The notes: generated from the letters alone by a model not told the origin. A stretch of 64,000 nt of DNA from Kiloniellaceae bacterium (GCA_021776195.1 JAJFGK010000075.1:26088-90087); one strand, 5' to 3'; numbered from the stretch's first letter, positions 36,666 to 46,390 are shown. Numbers and translations: made by a program.

Positions 36666-37718
36666 CTACGGGGCGGCCGCCTCGCCTGGCGGGGTGTAGT
36701 AGGTGGTCTTGTCCGGGCGTGCTTCGATCCCGGCGGTGCCCTTGTGCAGCATGACGCCGGGGGCCATGGGGCGGCCGTCTTCGCGCAGCCAGAGGCGCAG
36801 CAGGTGCCGCTTCAAGGCGGGATCGGGCGAGTCCTCGAAGGCGGTGCGGGTGTGCAGCAGCAGACAGTTGTTGGTGAAGTTGATCTCGCCCGACTCAAGG
36901 CGCAGGTCGAGGCGCACCGCCGGGCGGTTGGCGATCTCATCCATCAGGTCGAGCGCCTCGAGCTCGGCAGCGCTCAGCTCGGCGTGGCCCTCTTCGAGGG
37001 CGAGGTCGATGTAGCCGCGAATGTAGATGGCGCTGGGCACCCCGTCGGTCTCGGAAAAGATCGGAATGCGCGCCGCCGTGACCAGGGGGTCGCCGGGCTG
37101 CTGCTCGCCGAAGCGGTGGTGATGAAAGCCGCGGTAGAGGTGGCCCAGCAGGTCGGGCCGCTCGCGGAGGATCTCATTGTGGATGGTCAAGGCGCTGGCG
37201 TAGCCGCTCAGACCGCCCTCGGCGGCCGGCCTGATGCAGAGCATGGCGATGTGATCGCAGCGGTCGGTGTGCAGCGCCAGCTCGCGGCTGTTGCGATAGG
37301 CGCGCTCGCGCCGGTCCTTGCCGCCGATGTTCACCACGTCGCCGACCAGATCGCCCATGGTGCTTTGCGAGACCGGCCGGCCAAAGTGACAGCCCAGCCC
37401 GAGATACAGCCTGCGCAGATCGTCGAGTTCGTAACGCTCGACCGGAAGGCCGCGCAACAGCAGAAGACCCCGGCCGCGCAAGACCGTCGCCCGCCAGGCC
37501 TCGAGGTCTTCGCCCAGTTCGTCGAGCGGAAAGGTCGCGGACGTGATGGCGCCGTGGTCGTTGACGGCGCCTTTGAGTCCGGCCAGGGCCCGTTCCAGGG
37601 CGGCGATGTGGCGCCGGGTCAGGTCGATCGAAAAGTCGTCCTTCGAGGCGAAGTCGGTCGCCTTCCAGGCCGCCGGGTGATCGAAGCGATGGTAGCGATT
37701 TGTCGGCATGGACGGCAT
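36666..37718 (-). CDS. TauD/GbbH-like Fe(II)/2-oxoglutarate dioxygenase
   Basis: 350 residues. Conserved GLLLLRGLPVERYELDDL, the iron-binding LHTDRCDHIAMLC (HxD), INFTNNCLLLHTRTAFED (distal His) and HLLRLWLR (arginine for 2-oxoglutarate). Substrate unknown. It is head-to-head with a second enzyme of the same subfamily at 37811 with less than 100 bp between starts, so both are probably controlled together. Start at 37718 or 37709. Confidence 0.88.
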   Translation of the reverse strand: MPSMPTNRYHRFDHPAAWKATDFASKDDFSIDLTRRHIAALERALAGLKGAVNDHGAITSATFPLDELGEDLEAWRATVLRGRGLLLLRGLPVERYELDDLRRLYLGLGCHFGRPVSQSTMGDLVGDVVNIGGKDRRERAYRNSRELALHTDRCDHIAMLCIRPAAEGGLSGYASALTIHNEILRERPDLLGHLYRGFHHHRFGEQQPGDPLVTAARIPIFSETDGVPSAIYIRGYIDLALEEGHAELSAAELEALDLMDEIANRPAVRLDLRLESGEINFTNNCLLLHTRTAFEDSPDPALKRHLLRLWLREDGRPMAPGVMLHKGTAGIEARPDKTTYYTPPGEAAAP

Positions 37719-37810
37719 GATCCGGCGCAATGTCGAAAAGGTCAATCTTGTCTCTCGCTGGATCTCGTGCTGGATTACAGTCGCTGGCGAGAGGGTGGAG
37801 GAGCGTGACC

Positions 37811-38911
37811 ATGGCAGAGCGCGAGGCGCGAGAACCCCTGGGCGGCCCGGCGGCCTGGACCGGCGCCGAGCTCGAGCGCGACGGGAGCTGGATCTGGCCG
37901 CTGGAAGAGCCCGATATCGCGGCGATCGACGGAGCGCTGGACCAGGTCCGGGCGCGCGGCTTGACCTGGTCCGCCTTGACCGCCGAGGACTTTCCCCTGG
38001 GCCATTTCGCCGGGCGCCTCGCCGATCTGGCACGGGAACTGGAGGAGGGCAGGGGCATCGTCCTGCTGCGCGGCCTGCCGGTGGAACGCTACGATGCCGA
38101 GACCTTGAAGTGCATCCATTACGGCCTGGCGAGCCATCTCGGCACCACGGTCTATCAGTCGGCGGGCGGCGAGCTGATCGGCGAGATCACCGACGAGGGC
38201 GCGGCCGCCCTGGCGCGCGGGACGCTGCCGGGCGAGGGCGACGCGCAGCCCTTCCTCTCGTCGCGGGCGCGGGTCCAGACCACCGGGCCCCTGCGCTTTC
38301 ACACCGACCGCACCGACGTCGTGACGCTGCTCTGCGCCGGCCAGTCGAAGGCCGGCGGCCTGTCGCAGATCGCCAGCGCCGTGGCGATCCACGATGCCAT
38401 GCTGGAACGCCGACCCGACCTTGTGGAAGCGCTCTACCTCGACCTGCCGCGCAGCCGGCTCGGCGAAGAGGTGGGCGGCGGCGAGGACCACTACATGCTG
38501 CCTGTCTTCGCCCTGGAGCAGGGCCACTTCACGACCCACTACTCGCGCACCTATGTCGAGGCGGGCCAGAAGGTCGACCGGGTGCCGCGGGTGACCGACG
38601 CCCAGTGGGAGGCGCTCGATCTGCTGCAGGAGTTGGGCTACGAGCTCTGCCTGACCCACCGCTTTCGGCCCGGCGACATTCAGTACGTCAACAATCACAT
38701 TCTCTATCACGCGCGCACGGCCTATGAGGACAGCCCCTCGAAAGACGGCGGCAGGCGCCTGCTCTATCGCATGTGGATTTCGATGCCGAACTCGCGGCCG
38801 CTGCCGGCGAGCCATGCGGTGTTGTTCGGCGACACCGCGGCCGGCGCTCTGCGCGGTGGCATCCGCCAACCCGACGGTCGCAATCTGCCCGCCAGGCCGA
38901 CGGCTGCCTAG
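37811..38911 (+). CDS. TauD-type Fe(II)/2-oxoglutarate dioxygenase, paralogue of divergent neighbour
   Basis: 366 residues. Same landmarks as its neighbour: GIVLLRGLPVERYDAETL, FHTDRTDVVTLLC (HxD), IQYVNNHILYHARTAYED (distal His) and RLLYRMWIS. The shared LRGLPVERY and HARTAYEDSP-type segments show common ancestry. ATG at 37811 with GGAGG nine bases before it; the open frame to 37730 overlaps the other gene's leader. Confidence 0.88.
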   Translation: MAEREAREPLGGPAAWTGAELERDGSWIWPLEEPDIAAIDGALDQVRARGLTWSALTAEDFPLGHFAGRLADLARELEEGRGIVLLRGLPVERYDAETLKCIHYGLASHLGTTVYQSAGGELIGEITDEGAAALARGTLPGEGDAQPFLSSRARVQTTGPLRFHTDRTDVVTLLCAGQSKAGGLSQIASAVAIHDAMLERRPDLVEALYLDLPRSRLGEEVGGGEDHYMLPVFALEQGHFTTHYSRTYVEAGQKVDRVPRVTDAQWEALDLLQELGYELCLTHRFRPGDIQYVNNHILYHARTAYEDSPSKDGGRRLLYRMWISMPNSRPLPASHAVLFGDTAAGALRGGIRQPDGRNLPARPTAA

Positions 38912-39029
38912 TCTTTACCTTTAGCATCGACTCCCGCCTTTCCCCGAACCACCTCGCGTCTGGTCAATCCCGGGTCTCCTACGGTAAAGGTGGAGAGAGT
39001 TGGGCTCCGAGTCGCAGGGCAAGGCCAAA

Positions 39030-41297
39030 ATGGCGAGTATCCGAAAACCCACGTACCTGAGGCGGTTGGGCCGCCAAATCGTTGCCCTGTGCCGGGCATT
39101 CGGCATCGGCCGCTTCCTGGCCGTGGTCCTGTTGTCCCTCTTCGTTCTGATTCGGCTGTGGGATCAGGTCTTCGGGCTGACGCCCGTGGAGATATTGCGG
39201 GTCAAGATCTTCGATCTCTATCAGCAGATCGAACCCCGCGAGGTCACTCAGACCCAAGTGGTCGTGGTCGATGTGGACGAGGACAGTCTTGCCGAGCTGG
39301 GACAGTGGCCCTGGCCGCGCACAATTCTCGCGAAACTCCTGCAACAGATGGAACACTTCGGCGTCGTGGCGGTGGGGTTCGACGTTGTCTTCGCCGAGGC
39401 CGACCGAACCTCGCCCGGCCGCTATGCCGATCAGTTACCCGATATCGATTCGGATCTCTTGGACCAGCTGCGCGCCATGCCCGACAACGACAAGGTCTTT
39501 GCCGAGGCAATTGCCGGTAGCCGCGTCGTGCTCGGGCAATCGGGGACCTGGCGCAAGCTCGATCGCTACGATAGTGAGGCCCGCACGGTGCCGGTGGCCA
39601 AGATTGGCGGCGATCCGACGCCCTATCTGCATTCCTTCCCCGGCGTGGTGCGGAACATTCCGGCCCTGGAGACGGCCGCCCAGGGGGTCGCGATGTTCAA
39701 CCTGGTCCCGGAAAACGATGGCCTGGTGCGTCGCGTCCCCTTGATGATGCTGGTCGAGGGCGAGATCCTGCCGACCCTGTCCTTGGAGCTGCTGCGCGTC
39801 GCCACCGGTCAACAGGCCTATGCGATCAAGTCGGACGAGGTCGGGATTACCAGCGTGGTGGTTGCCGGCGTGCAGATACCGACCGATGCCCGTGGTCGGG
39901 TCTGGGTTCGCTACAGCAAGGCGGACACAGCGGACTCGGTCTCCGCCAGGGACGTTCTGAACGGCACGGCCGACCCGGAGTCCTTGATGGGCAAGTTGGT
40001 TTTGATCGGGACCTCCGCCGAGGGTCTTTTCGATATCAAGTCGACGCCGGTCCATCCCTCGCTCGCCGGCGTCAAGGTCCATCAGCAGATCCTCGAGACG
40101 ATCCTGACCGAGAGCTACCTGAAGCGGCCGACGGATCTGGTGGCCTGGGAGTTCACCATGCTGTTGGGCGTGGGGCTGCTGATGATCGCTATCGTGCCGG
40201 TCCTGGGCGCCGTCTTCGCGATGCTCTTGGGTGCCGGCGTGGCGGCGGGTCTGGCGGCGGCTTCCTGGTATCTCTTCGCCAGCCAGGGCCAGTTGCTGGA
40301 TGTTTCCTTTACCCTGGTCGCGGGCCTTTCCATCTACACCATGCTGGTCTTCGTAAACTACTTCCGCGAAGAGTCGCGCCGCCGTCAGGTGCGCGGCGCT
40401 TTCAGTCAGTACCTTTCGCCGGCCCTGGTCGATCAATTGGCGCGCGATCCCGACCGGCTGGTGCTTGGCGGTGAGACGAAGGTCATGACCTTCCTCTTTT
40501 CCGATGTCCGCGGTTTCACTTCCATTTCCGAGGCCTACAAGAACGACCCGCAGGGTCTGACGCGGCTGATGAACGGATTTCTGACCCCCTTGACCAAGGC
40601 AGTTCTCGCGACGAACGGGACCATCGACAAGTACATGGGCGATGCCATCATGGCTTTCTGGAACGCGCCCTTGGACGACGAAGCGCATGCCAGCAGAGCC
40701 TGCGAGGCGGCCCTGGCGATGCAGGTGGAGTTGCTGGCGGTCAATCGGCGTTTCGGCGAGGAAGCCGCCGCGAAGGGCCTGCCCTTCTCGCCCTTGCGTG
40801 CCGGCATCGGGATCAACACCGGGACTTGCGTGGTGGGCAATATGGGGTCCGATCAGCGCTTCGACTACTCGGTCCTTGGGGACAGCGTGAACCTCGCCTC
40901 GCGCCTGGAAGGACAATCAAAGAACTATGGTGTCGACGTCGTCCTCGGCTCCCGGACCGTCGCCGTACTGGACGGTCGCTTCGCCCTGCTGGAGCTCGAC
41001 CTGATCACCGTCAAGGGCAAGTCCGAGCCCGAGCGCATCTTCGCCTTGATGGGTGACAAGACGACCGCTGCCGACGAGAGCTTCCAAAAGCTGAACGATC
41101 TCAACGACGCGATGCTCGCCGCCTACCGCGGCCAGGACTGGGATCGTGCCGAGGCGTTATTGACCAGGATGCGCGCGGTGCCGACACAGCGCGATCTGCG
41201 CCATCTCTGGGCGCTCCATCTTTCCCGCGTCAGGGCCTTTCGCGCGGATCCGCCCGGGCCGGATTGGAATGGCGTTTTCGTGGCCCAGGCCAAGTAG
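39030..41297 (+). CDS. CHASE2-domain adenylate/guanylate cyclase
   Basis: 755 residues. One N-terminal membrane span (FLAVVLLSLFVLIRLW), a periplasmic CHASE2 sensor (about 40-330), three spans (about 355-430) and a class III cyclase domain with the metal aspartates in FSDVRGFTSIS and KYMGDAIMAFW and the NLASRLEG segment. Makes a cyclic nucleotide, most likely cAMP, in response to a periplasmic signal. A helical tail follows. A TTG at 39000 would add ten residues, but AAGG sits 5 bp before the ATG at 39030. A Crp-type regulator gene follows 140 bp on. Confidence 0.9.
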   Translation: MASIRKPTYLRRLGRQIVALCRAFGIGRFLAVVLLSLFVLIRLWDQVFGLTPVEILRVKIFDLYQQIEPREVTQTQVVVVDVDEDSLAELGQWPWPRTILAKLLQQMEHFGVVAVGFDVVFAEADRTSPGRYADQLPDIDSDLLDQLRAMPDNDKVFAEAIAGSRVVLGQSGTWRKLDRYDSEARTVPVAKIGGDPTPYLHSFPGVVRNIPALETAAQGVAMFNLVPENDGLVRRVPLMMLVEGEILPTLSLELLRVATGQQAYAIKSDEVGITSVVVAGVQIPTDARGRVWVRYSKADTADSVSARDVLNGTADPESLMGKLVLIGTSAEGLFDIKSTPVHPSLAGVKVHQQILETILTESYLKRPTDLVAWEFTMLLGVGLLMIAIVPVLGAVFAMLLGAGVAAGLAAASWYLFASQGQLLDVSFTLVAGLSIYTMLVFVNYFREESRRRQVRGAFSQYLSPALVDQLARDPDRLVLGGETKVMTFLFSDVRGFTSISEAYKNDPQGLTRLMNGFLTPLTKAVLATNGTIDKYMGDAIMAFWNAPLDDEAHASRACEAALAMQVELLAVNRRFGEEAAAKGLPFSPLRAGIGINTGTCVVGNMGSDQRFDYSVLGDSVNLASRLEGQSKNYGVDVVLGSRTVAVLDGRFALLELDLITVKGKSEPERIFALMGDKTTAADESFQKLNDLNDAMLAAYRGQDWDRAEALLTRMRAVPTQRDLRHLWALHLSRVRAFRADPPGPDWNGVFVAQAK

Positions 41298-41336
41298 CGG
41301 CGCCCGGGCGGGATGGAGAGGGGCAGGGCGGGGCAC

Positions 41337-41352
41337 TGTGACTTGCGGCACA
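41337..41352. promoter_or_regulatory. CRP-like binding site upstream of Crp-type gene
   Basis: TGTGACTTGCGGCACA matches the E. coli CRP consensus TGTGA-N6-TCACA with one mismatch. It lies 86 bp before the regulator start, in the only gap between the cyclase and regulator genes, which suggests autoregulation. Confidence 0.5.
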
Positions 41353-41437
41353 GGTCCAGGCCAGCGGGCCATTGTCGGTCCCGGGAAGCCGTCATACATT
41401 GGTCGAAACAGGTGAGGTGCCGAAGAGGACAGGGACC

Positions 41438-42163
41438 ATGGCGGGCGAACCAGGCGACGACAAAACGCTGGCGAGAATTGAAGTTCTGAAAGATCTTCCG
41501 AAGTCGGAAATTGAAAAACTCGAGAGCCTTTGCCGATGGCGGCGATGCAAGGCCGGGCAGATGCTGGTCGAAGCGGGCAGTCCCAGCAAGGAGGTCTTCT
41601 TCATTACGCTCGGCCGGGTGAACATCGTCAATGTCTCGGCGTCGGGCAAGGAGGTCGTCTATGCCAGCCTGGAGGAGGGACGGTGTTTTGGCGAACTGGC
41701 GGCGATCGATAACCAGCCGCGATCAGCCTCGGTCGTTGCCGCCGAGCCCTCGACCATCGCCGTGCTGGGCGCCGCGCAGTTTTGCGACCTTCTGAACCGC
41801 CATGCCTCGGTATCTTTGAATGTTCTGATGAGCCTGGCCCAGATGGTCCGCATGGGCGACGCACGAATCATGGAGTTGACCAGCCTGGCGGCGTCGCAAC
41901 GAGTCTATGCCGAACTGATTCGCATGGCGCGGCCCGACGCCGCGGTTCACAGCCTCTGGATCGTGCGGCCCCTGCCGCCGCTGAGGGAGATCGCCAGCCG
42001 GGTGTCGACGACGCGCGAGACGGTCGCGCGGGCGATGGGTCAGGTCTATGAGAGCGGCTTGGTGAAGCGCAAGGGCCGCAATCTCTACATCATGGACCGG
42101 CCCAAACTGGAAGAGCTGATCAGCCAGATCAAGATGGAGGTCGCGCGCAAGGCCGGGGGTTGA
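41438..42163 (+). CDS. Crp/Fnr family transcriptional regulator
   Basis: 241 residues. Cyclic-nucleotide domain (about 10-130) keeps the phosphate-binding pattern FGELAAIDNQPRSASV, with the Glu and Arg-Ser that contact cAMP in E. coli Crp. The C-terminal helix-turn-helix reads LREIASRVSTTRETVARAM. No FNR-type N-terminal cysteine cluster is present. Position next to an adenylate cyclase suggests it is the receptor of its product. Ribosome site AGAGGACAGGG before the ATG at 41438. Confidence 0.92.
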   Translation: MAGEPGDDKTLARIEVLKDLPKSEIEKLESLCRWRRCKAGQMLVEAGSPSKEVFFITLGRVNIVNVSASGKEVVYASLEEGRCFGELAAIDNQPRSASVVAAEPSTIAVLGAAQFCDLLNRHASVSLNVLMSLAQMVRMGDARIMELTSLAASQRVYAELIRMARPDAAVHSLWIVRPLPPLREIASRVSTTRETVARAMGQVYESGLVKRKGRNLYIMDRPKLEELISQIKMEVARKAGG

Positions 42164-42230
42164 TCCGCGCGTGTCGATTTGAGGCTCGACCGTCGCCATC
42201 GGGGCTGGACCTGACGCAGCCCGGCCACTA

Positions 42231-42491
42231 GAGCACTTTTTTGTTACTTGGAAGCATTTGACCGGAATTATTTTGCCTTCTGGCAAGGCGCGCTTCGAAG
42301 AGCGATACGCGTATCGGTCGAGGAGCGGAACGCGGCCAGAAGGCAAAAGAACCCGGCCTGCGGTGGGCCATAGGCGAGCATCGGGTGCGTTCCGCTGCTT
42401 GCCCGATGCTTTAGCATCGCGCCGCACAGCGCGCCTTCCCGAATGATCGCCTATGACCCATCAAATGGTTCCATGTAACAAAGAAGTGCTC
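42231..42491. mobile_element. TA-flanked MITE-like inverted-repeat element, copy 2 (261 bp)
   Basis: Ends GAGCACTTTTTTGTTAC and its inverse GTAACAAAGAAGTGCTC, with TA outside each end (42229-42230 and 42492-42493). Its right half, read on the minus strand, is nearly identical for about 105 bp to copy 1 at 1665. The interior adds further inverted repeats (GCCTTCTGGC ... GCCAGAAGGC), so the whole could fold into a long hairpin. No ORF of note; non-autonomous. Confidence 0.82.
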
Positions 42492-42577
42492 TAGGTTGCG
42501 CCGCCGGCCCGTTTCGGCCGACACACCCGCTGCAGATCAAATCCCTGGCCTCACAACAAACGCGGAGTCGCGGCACC

Positions 42578-43354
42578 ATGCCCTTCGAAAACATCATTCT
42601 CGAAAAACAAGACAAAGTCGGTGTGATCACGCTCGACCGGCCCAAGGCGTTAAACGCGCTCTGTGCCGCCCTGATCGCCGAACTGGCCACGGCTCTGGAC
42701 GATCTGGAAAGCGACGAGGCGATCGGTTGCATCCTGATCACCGGGTCGGAAAAGGCCTTCGCGGCGGGCGCCGACATCAAGGAGATGCAGTCCAAAACCT
42801 ATATGGACACCTATCTGGAGGACTTCATTACCGTCGGCTGGGAACGGCTCTCGCACTGCCGCAAGCCGGTGGTGGCGGCGGTGGCGGGCTATGCGCTCGG
42901 CGGTGGCTGCGAGATCGCCATGATGTGCGATGTCATCATCGCCGCCGACAGCGCCAAGTTCGGTCAGCCCGAAATCACCATCGGAACCATTCCAGGATCC
43001 GGCGGCACCCAGCGCCTGACACGGGCCGTGGGCAAGGCCAAGGCCATGGAGCTTTGCTTGACCGGCCGGATGATGGACGCCGAAGAGGCCGAGCGGGCGG
43101 GATTGGTCAGCCGAGTGGTTCCGGCGGACGACCTCATGGCCGAGGCCATGAAAACGGCCGGCAAAATCGCCAGTCTTTCGCGGCCCTCCGTCCTGATGGC
43201 CAAGGAGGCGGTGAACCGGGCCTTCGAGACCACCTTGGCCGAAGGGATCCGCTTCGAGCGCCGGACCTTTCATGCCACCTTCGCCACGGAAGATCAGAAA
43301 GAGGGCATGGCCGCCTTCGCGGAAAAGCGCAAACCTGTCTGGAAGCACCGCTAG
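42578..43354 (+). CDS. Enoyl-CoA hydratase (crotonase)
   Basis: 258 residues, close to the mitochondrial/short-chain enoyl-CoA hydratase type. Both catalytic glutamates appear: [11 protein letters not shown] region and [19 protein letters not shown]; the oxyanion hole is AAGADIKEM and GYALGGGC. Hydrates 2-trans-enoyl-CoA in beta-oxidation. Single gene between an insertion-like element and a sensor gene; no other beta-oxidation gene is adjacent. Confidence 0.93.
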   Translation: MPFENIILEKQDKVGVITLDRPKALNALCAALIAELATALDDLESDEAIGCILITGSEKAFAAGADIKEMQSKTYMDTYLEDFITVGWERLSHCRKPVVAAVAGYALGGGCEIAMMCDVIIAADSAKFGQPEITIGTIPGSGGTQRLTRAVGKAKAMELCLTGRMMDAEEAERAGLVSRVVPADDLMAEAMKTAGKIASLSRPSVLMAKEAVNRAFETTLAEGIRFERRTFHATFATEDQKEGMAAFAEKRKPVWKHR

Positions 43355-43474
43355 GCCATCAAGGCAGGACAGCTACCAATGACTCGGGCGCTGTTGAATG
43401 GCGCCGGGACGGGCTAGACTTCGTCCCTGCGGGCGATTCGCCCGACCCACTGTCGCTCGAGGTGAAGACCCGCG

Positions 43475-44629
43475 ATGCCCCTGGGAATCAAGGTGCTGCT
43501 GACGCTGCTGGCCGGTGCCACCCTGGCGCTGCTGGCGCAGATCGCGATCTTGGGGGAAAACCTCCTGCCGGGCTTCGAGGCGATCGACCGCAAGGCCGCC
43601 GAACGGGAAGTGCGCCAAGTCCGCCTGGCGCTGGAGAGCGAAGTCGAGAAGATCGAGGCCTTTGGCCGCGACTGGGCCGGCTGGGACGAAAGCTATCTTT
43701 TCCTGGCCAATCCGAGCGAAGAGCTGCCGCAGTCCGATCTTGTCTATGCGAGCCTCGCCAGCGAGGCGATCGATTTCTTCGGGCTCTACGACCCCAAGGG
43801 CGATTTGCACTGGGCCGGTATCTCGGATCGCCATGTCGAGGGATTGAGCGATACCAGCGCGGGGCTCTCTCGACTGGTGAAGTCCGGTCTGCCCTTGCGG
43901 ACCCGTGCCCTACCGGAGCAATCGGTCGGGCTTCTGGGCAGCGAGGCCGGCCCGATCATGATCGCCGCCTTCCCGGTCATCCCCCACCAGACCAGCCATC
44001 AACCGCTGGGCAAACTGGTGGTCGGGCGGCTTCTCGATGCCGATCTCCTGGCGCGGCTCGCGGGCAAAACCGGGCTCACTTTCGATCTGCAGGCGGCGCC
44101 GGCCCCAACGCAGCAGGAAGACACCGCTAGGGGCGCGGCCGCATCGCTCGAATTCCTCGAAGGGCAGGCCCGCGCGAGAACGGTGCTCGCCGATGCCCTC
44201 GGCATTGGCACGTTTCACCTGACGGTCGAGCTTCCCGACGGCGCCCTTCGGCAGGGGACGGCCGCCGTGGGCGAGAGCGTCCTGGCCTTTGCGGCCATCG
44301 CCGTGGCCCTGGTCGTGTTTTGCTTTGTCATCATTTACGTCTTCGTGGTCCAACCCCTCGTGCGGCTTTCGCACCGCTTGATCGTTCTGGTCCACGAAGA
44401 GCGGTGGTCCGAGAGATTGAACGTCCAGCGGAGCGACGTTCTGGGCCTGCTTGGAGACGAGGTCGATGGCCTGCTGACCCGATTGGAAAACCTGCGGCGA
44501 GGGGCGGTCGAGGCCGAGGCGACCCCATTTGTCGCGATTTCCGGACCGAGCCAACCAACCACCGGCGACCAAGCGGACGTGGTGGTTGAGGACAGCGACG
44601 GCGATGGCGACGGCCGTGGCGAGCGCTAG
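43475..44629 (+). CDS. CHASE4-domain membrane sensor protein without output domain
   Basis: 384 residues. An N-terminal span (LLTLLAGATLALLAQIAIL), a periplasmic domain with the CHASE4 marker GRDWAGWDESYLFL and FFGLYDPKGDLHWAG, a second span (about 270-295) and a HAMP-like stretch starting VVQPLVRLSHRL. The protein then ends in an acidic tail (SDGDGDGRGER) with no kinase, GGDEF or methyl-accepting domain. It may signal through another protein or be a truncated sensor. ATG at 43475. Confidence 0.75.
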   Translation: MPLGIKVLLTLLAGATLALLAQIAILGENLLPGFEAIDRKAAEREVRQVRLALESEVEKIEAFGRDWAGWDESYLFLANPSEELPQSDLVYASLASEAIDFFGLYDPKGDLHWAGISDRHVEGLSDTSAGLSRLVKSGLPLRTRALPEQSVGLLGSEAGPIMIAAFPVIPHQTSHQPLGKLVVGRLLDADLLARLAGKTGLTFDLQAAPAPTQQEDTARGAAASLEFLEGQARARTVLADALGIGTFHLTVELPDGALRQGTAAVGESVLAFAAIAVALVVFCFVIIYVFVVQPLVRLSHRLIVLVHEERWSERLNVQRSDVLGLLGDEVDGLLTRLENLRRGAVEAEATPFVAISGPSQPTTGDQADVVVEDSDGDGDGRGER

Positions 44630-44803
44630 TGCGATTTGACGCTGTGGCATTGGCTGAACGATTGGGAGACCGCCGCCACGCGGGGGCCAGGGGTGACGGG
44701 CGCCCTCTGGGCCGGCATCCTCGTAACCGGGCTTTAAGGTTGATATGCAATGCCTAGGATGAGGTCTGGCGAGACGATTGCGGCAAAGGGACGAGGCGAG
44801 ACC

Positions 44804-45973
44804 ATGACGGCAATCGACAAGACGGAAGCCCTGGCCGAAGATGGCGCGACTCGGGGACAGGACAGCACGGATGTCGCTGGAGAGGTTAGATCCCAAAAAT
44901 GGCGTGATTTTCCGACGTACTTAGCGCGAAGCCTAAAGCATCAGAGTTTGTTGATTGGCTTATTTTTTTGCTATTTTTTGTATGAGCATTTTGCGATCCA
45001 GTTTCACAACTTGGATTCATTTGATCGACTTTCCCCTGCAGCGTATTATGTATCAAAAATTGCTGTTGGGTTTGTATGTTTATTTGTATCATGTTATTTT
45101 TTATTCGCGATACTGCGAGATCGCCCCGAAAAACTGACCCAATACTGCTGGCATAATTTGAAGCGGGATGTCCTGATCCCTGAGCGCCTGGCCATCGCCT
45201 TGCCTATTCTTTTGCTCTTGCCGCCGTTCTTCTCGGCCTTCAGCAGTCTCAAGAGCATGATACCGTTGATCCATCCCTTTTCATGGGATCCCCAACTTGC
45301 CGAATGGGACCGTTTGCTCCATTTCGGCCGGCATCCCTATGAGTGGCTGCACCCCCTATTGGGGCATCCGCTGGTGACACGATCGATCTATTATCTTTAC
45401 ATGGTCTGGATCTTGGTCCTGCAGGGATTCATGATGTGGCAGGCCTTTAGTCTGTCGAACACGCGTCTGCGGATGCGGTTCCTTTTGACCTACGTCTTGT
45501 CCTGGGTGTTGATAGGGACGACGGGTGGGACCCTCCTTTCTTCGGCCGGACCTGTGTACTTTGCCCAAGTCACCGGCGAGATCGGCCCTTATCAACCACT
45601 GTTGGCCTACCTGGACCTACTCGACCAAGATGGCGGCTTTGGGCTCGTCGAGGTTCAACGATGGCTATGGGATGCATATCTCGATGGCGTGCCTAAGGCC
45701 TTTGCCGGAATATCGGCTATGCCGTCAATGCACGTTGGACTGACAGTCTTGTTTTACCTGGTTGCCCGGAGTGTCAATCGATGGCTGGGGTACGGTTTCC
45801 TGCTCTACACCTTGGTTATTCTTGTGGGCTCGGTACATTTAGCCTGGCACTATGCCATAGACGGCTATGCGTCGGGTCTTGCTGTCATCGTAATCTGGCT
45901 GCTTGTTGGGGCACTACAGAAGCGGCTGTCGTTTTTGGTCGGCCTTGACCGAGTTCGACCAGCACAGCCTTAA
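44804..45973 (+). CDS. PAP2 superfamily membrane phosphatase
   Basis: 389 residues with about six membrane spans. The phosphatase signature is in the C-terminal half: ISAMPSMHVG (SxMH) and HLAWHYAIDGYASG (SRxxxxxHxxxD-type H and D). Such enzymes dephosphorylate lipids or transfer phospho-head groups (inositol-phosphotransferase-like subgroup). Codons for the first two spans (44885-45130) are strikingly AT-rich, whereas the rest is normal. Starts at 44750 and 44759 are possible; 44804 is favoured by GAGGCGAG. Confidence 0.8.
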   Translation: MTAIDKTEALAEDGATRGQDSTDVAGEVRSQKWRDFPTYLARSLKHQSLLIGLFFCYFLYEHFAIQFHNLDSFDRLSPAAYYVSKIAVGFVCLFVSCYFLFAILRDRPEKLTQYCWHNLKRDVLIPERLAIALPILLLLPPFFSAFSSLKSMIPLIHPFSWDPQLAEWDRLLHFGRHPYEWLHPLLGHPLVTRSIYYLYMVWILVLQGFMMWQAFSLSNTRLRMRFLLTYVLSWVLIGTTGGTLLSSAGPVYFAQVTGEIGPYQPLLAYLDLLDQDGGFGLVEVQRWLWDAYLDGVPKAFAGISAMPSMHVGLTVLFYLVARSVNRWLGYGFLLYTLVILVGSVHLAWHYAIDGYASGLAVIVIWLLVGALQKRLSFLVGLDRVRPAQP

Positions 45974-46390
45974 CAGCGCCACAAATCTGCGGTCTGCTTT
46001 GCCTGGCGAAGAATAGAACATCGGGTAGCCTCATTGGCTAGCCGTAGGGGCGATCAATCGAAGTATGAATTGTTGCAAGAGGTGTCGGGGAGGGGCCCAC
46101 AGTGCGGGGGAGTTCGCAGCCCGAACACCATGTGCGTGTTCGCTCGCATCACGGCCCCACCGGAACCTACCACAACACCATTGTATCAGAATCCGCGGCA
46201 TCTCCCGTCCAAACATTGACGAACTCCAACAAACTCATGTCAAACTGGTAAAATCCAACACGTTTGTGTAACCATATTGGTTGTTGTATTTCCGCAGTAT
46301 ATTGAGACGACTTCTTATGAAAACCGGCAGCCCTGCTAGAAGCGAAGAGAATGCGGTTGAAATTATCCTTTATAAGGTACTAAAAAATTA
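45974..46390. other. Intergenic region before the pilus locus
   Basis: About 420 bp, GC-rich on the left and AT-rich on the right. Besides an inverted repeat at 46123-46141 it shows no gene, tRNA or terminator that I can support. The right part merges into the flp promoter. Confidence 0.4.
46123..46141. promoter_or_regulatory. Inverted repeat GAACAC-N7-GTGTTC
   Basis: Perfect 6-bp arms around 7 bp, operator-like, about 270 bp upstream of the pilin promoter. The binding protein, if any, is unknown. Confidence 0.3.
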
